A DNA stretch of 64,000 bases from Syngnathus acus (lineage: Eukaryota; Chordata; Actinopteri; Syngnathiformes; Syngnathidae), in the NCBI RefSeq assembly GCF_901709675.1, contig NC_051103.1, forward strand, positions 4,201,501 to 4,265,500. Reading direction: 5' to 3'. Positions 63,701-64,000 of this stretch are shown in pieces. A program made the position numbers and the translations under genes. Position 1 is the first letter of the stretch, and every line of letters begins with the position of its first letter. The notes below the pieces were generated by a model. The model was given only the letters and a program-made list of their open reading frames with translations, made no database searches and was not told the DNA's origin.

Positions 63701-63909
63701 ACCTTTTGGCGCTGATGGCAATGCAATATCGCGGGTAGAGATAATGAGATACCCCGGGAAGAATGGAGGCGCAATTTATTTCTAGTCGGCATGTGTATGT
63801 ACGTAGAAGTGTGTGCATTTGTCTCACCGGGGGTCTGTGGACCACCCAGTAGGCCCTCTCCTGACAGTCAAACACCACACGGTCCGGTTTCTTCCTCTCC
63901 TTGGCAGCC
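60772..63909 (-). CDS. rgs9: Regulator of G-protein signalling 9, long (RGS9-2-like) form; 5' part off the window
   Basis: R7-family RGS protein that, with G-beta-5 and a membrane anchor, speeds GTP hydrolysis by Gi/o or transducin. Exons in transcript order: 63828-63909, 63489-63551, 63251-63280, 63106-63167, 62905-63018, 62735-62850, 62581-62668, 62370-62508, 62224-62306, 62030-62153, 60990-61321, 60772-60919; 459 residues are in view. The visible part starts in the inter-domain region ([15 protein letters not shown]). It then covers the GGL domain (about [14 protein letters not shown]) and the RGS domain ([16 protein letters not shown] to [13 protein letters not shown], with [15 protein letters not shown]). 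The last two exons encode the proline/serine-rich extension ending [10 protein letters not shown] and [10 protein letters not shown], which matches RGS9-2. The DEP domain and start codon lie right of base 64000. Confidence 0.94.
62000..63909 (-). CDS. rgs9: rgs9 short (RGS9-1-like, photoreceptor) form
   Basis: Same exons as the long form down to 62153, but reading through the donor at 62029-62030. That adds VMSKLSRQK and a stop at 62000-62002. Human RGS9-1, the rod and cone form, also ends with a VMSKL tail at this exact junction (after DITQ). A candidate poly(A) signal for it is AATAAA on the - strand at 61832-61837. That both forms are expressed is inferred. Confidence 0.75.
63555..63576 (+). 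repeat. (CA)n microsatellite next to an rgs9 acceptor
   Basis: On the - strand this is the GT-rich run just upstream of the acceptor TGCAG of the 63489-63551 exon. Confidence 0.85.
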
Positions 63910-64000
63910 CTAAGGTTACACAACATTTTTTTTTTTTTTTTTAAATTGTATTTATGCATTCACTTCACACTGCAGGACTAAATATGGTTCGTGTTCAGTT

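Overview
This is nuclear DNA from a ray-finned fish, almost certainly a percomorph teleost. Every gene is intron-rich with GT-AG splice sites. The introns are short, the spacers hold simple repeats and tRNA-SINE remnants, and the gene order matches a known vertebrate block: human 7p22.1 (RAC1, CYTH3, USP42, EIF2AK1, PMS2, RSPH10B, CCZ1, OCM). I read exons by hand from splice sites, reading frame and family similarity. For all nine protein genes complete in the window the summed exon lengths are divisible by three with one open frame, and the parvalbumin cluster behaves the same way. The species cannot be fixed from the sequence.

Layout. 1-2038: rac1 (-), its last few codons off the left edge. 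5471-17883: cyth3 (+), head-to-head with rac1 across 3.4 kb, with a 6.75 kb first intron. 20898-26100: usp42 (-), convergent with cyth3. 28313-32061: eif2ak1/HRI (-), head-to-head with pms2 (+, 32843-36358). 36826-40157: rsph10b (+). 40377-43981: dlgap5/HURP (-), convergent with rsph10b and only 219 bp away. 45408-48850: ccz1 (-). 50195-57980: three tandem parvalbumin genes (-). 60772-63909: rgs9 (-), with its 5' half off the right edge.

The genes are mostly unrelated housekeeping or tissue-specific loci held together by old synteny, not a pathway. They cover small-GTPase control (rac1, cyth3, ccz1), ubiquitin removal (usp42), translational stress control (eif2ak1), mismatch repair (pms2), motile cilia (rsph10b), the mitotic spindle (dlgap5), Ca2+ buffering (parvalbumins) and G-protein shut-off (rgs9). 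No operon, CRISPR array, phage or novel multi-gene system is visible.

The more interesting signals are regulatory and structural: an RFX X-box plus forkhead site in front of the ciliary gene rsph10b; a CHR plus two CCAAT boxes 33 bp apart in front of the mitotic gene dlgap5; a 19-bp near-perfect palindrome holding the poly(A) signals of two convergent genes; rgs9 with both the short and long 3' ends; two apparent GC-AG introns and a PCNA-box-like motif in pms2; an ~870-bp four-unit palindrome inside a parvalbumin intron; and a block in which eif2ak1 appears inverted, aimp2 absent and dlgap5 inserted relative to human.
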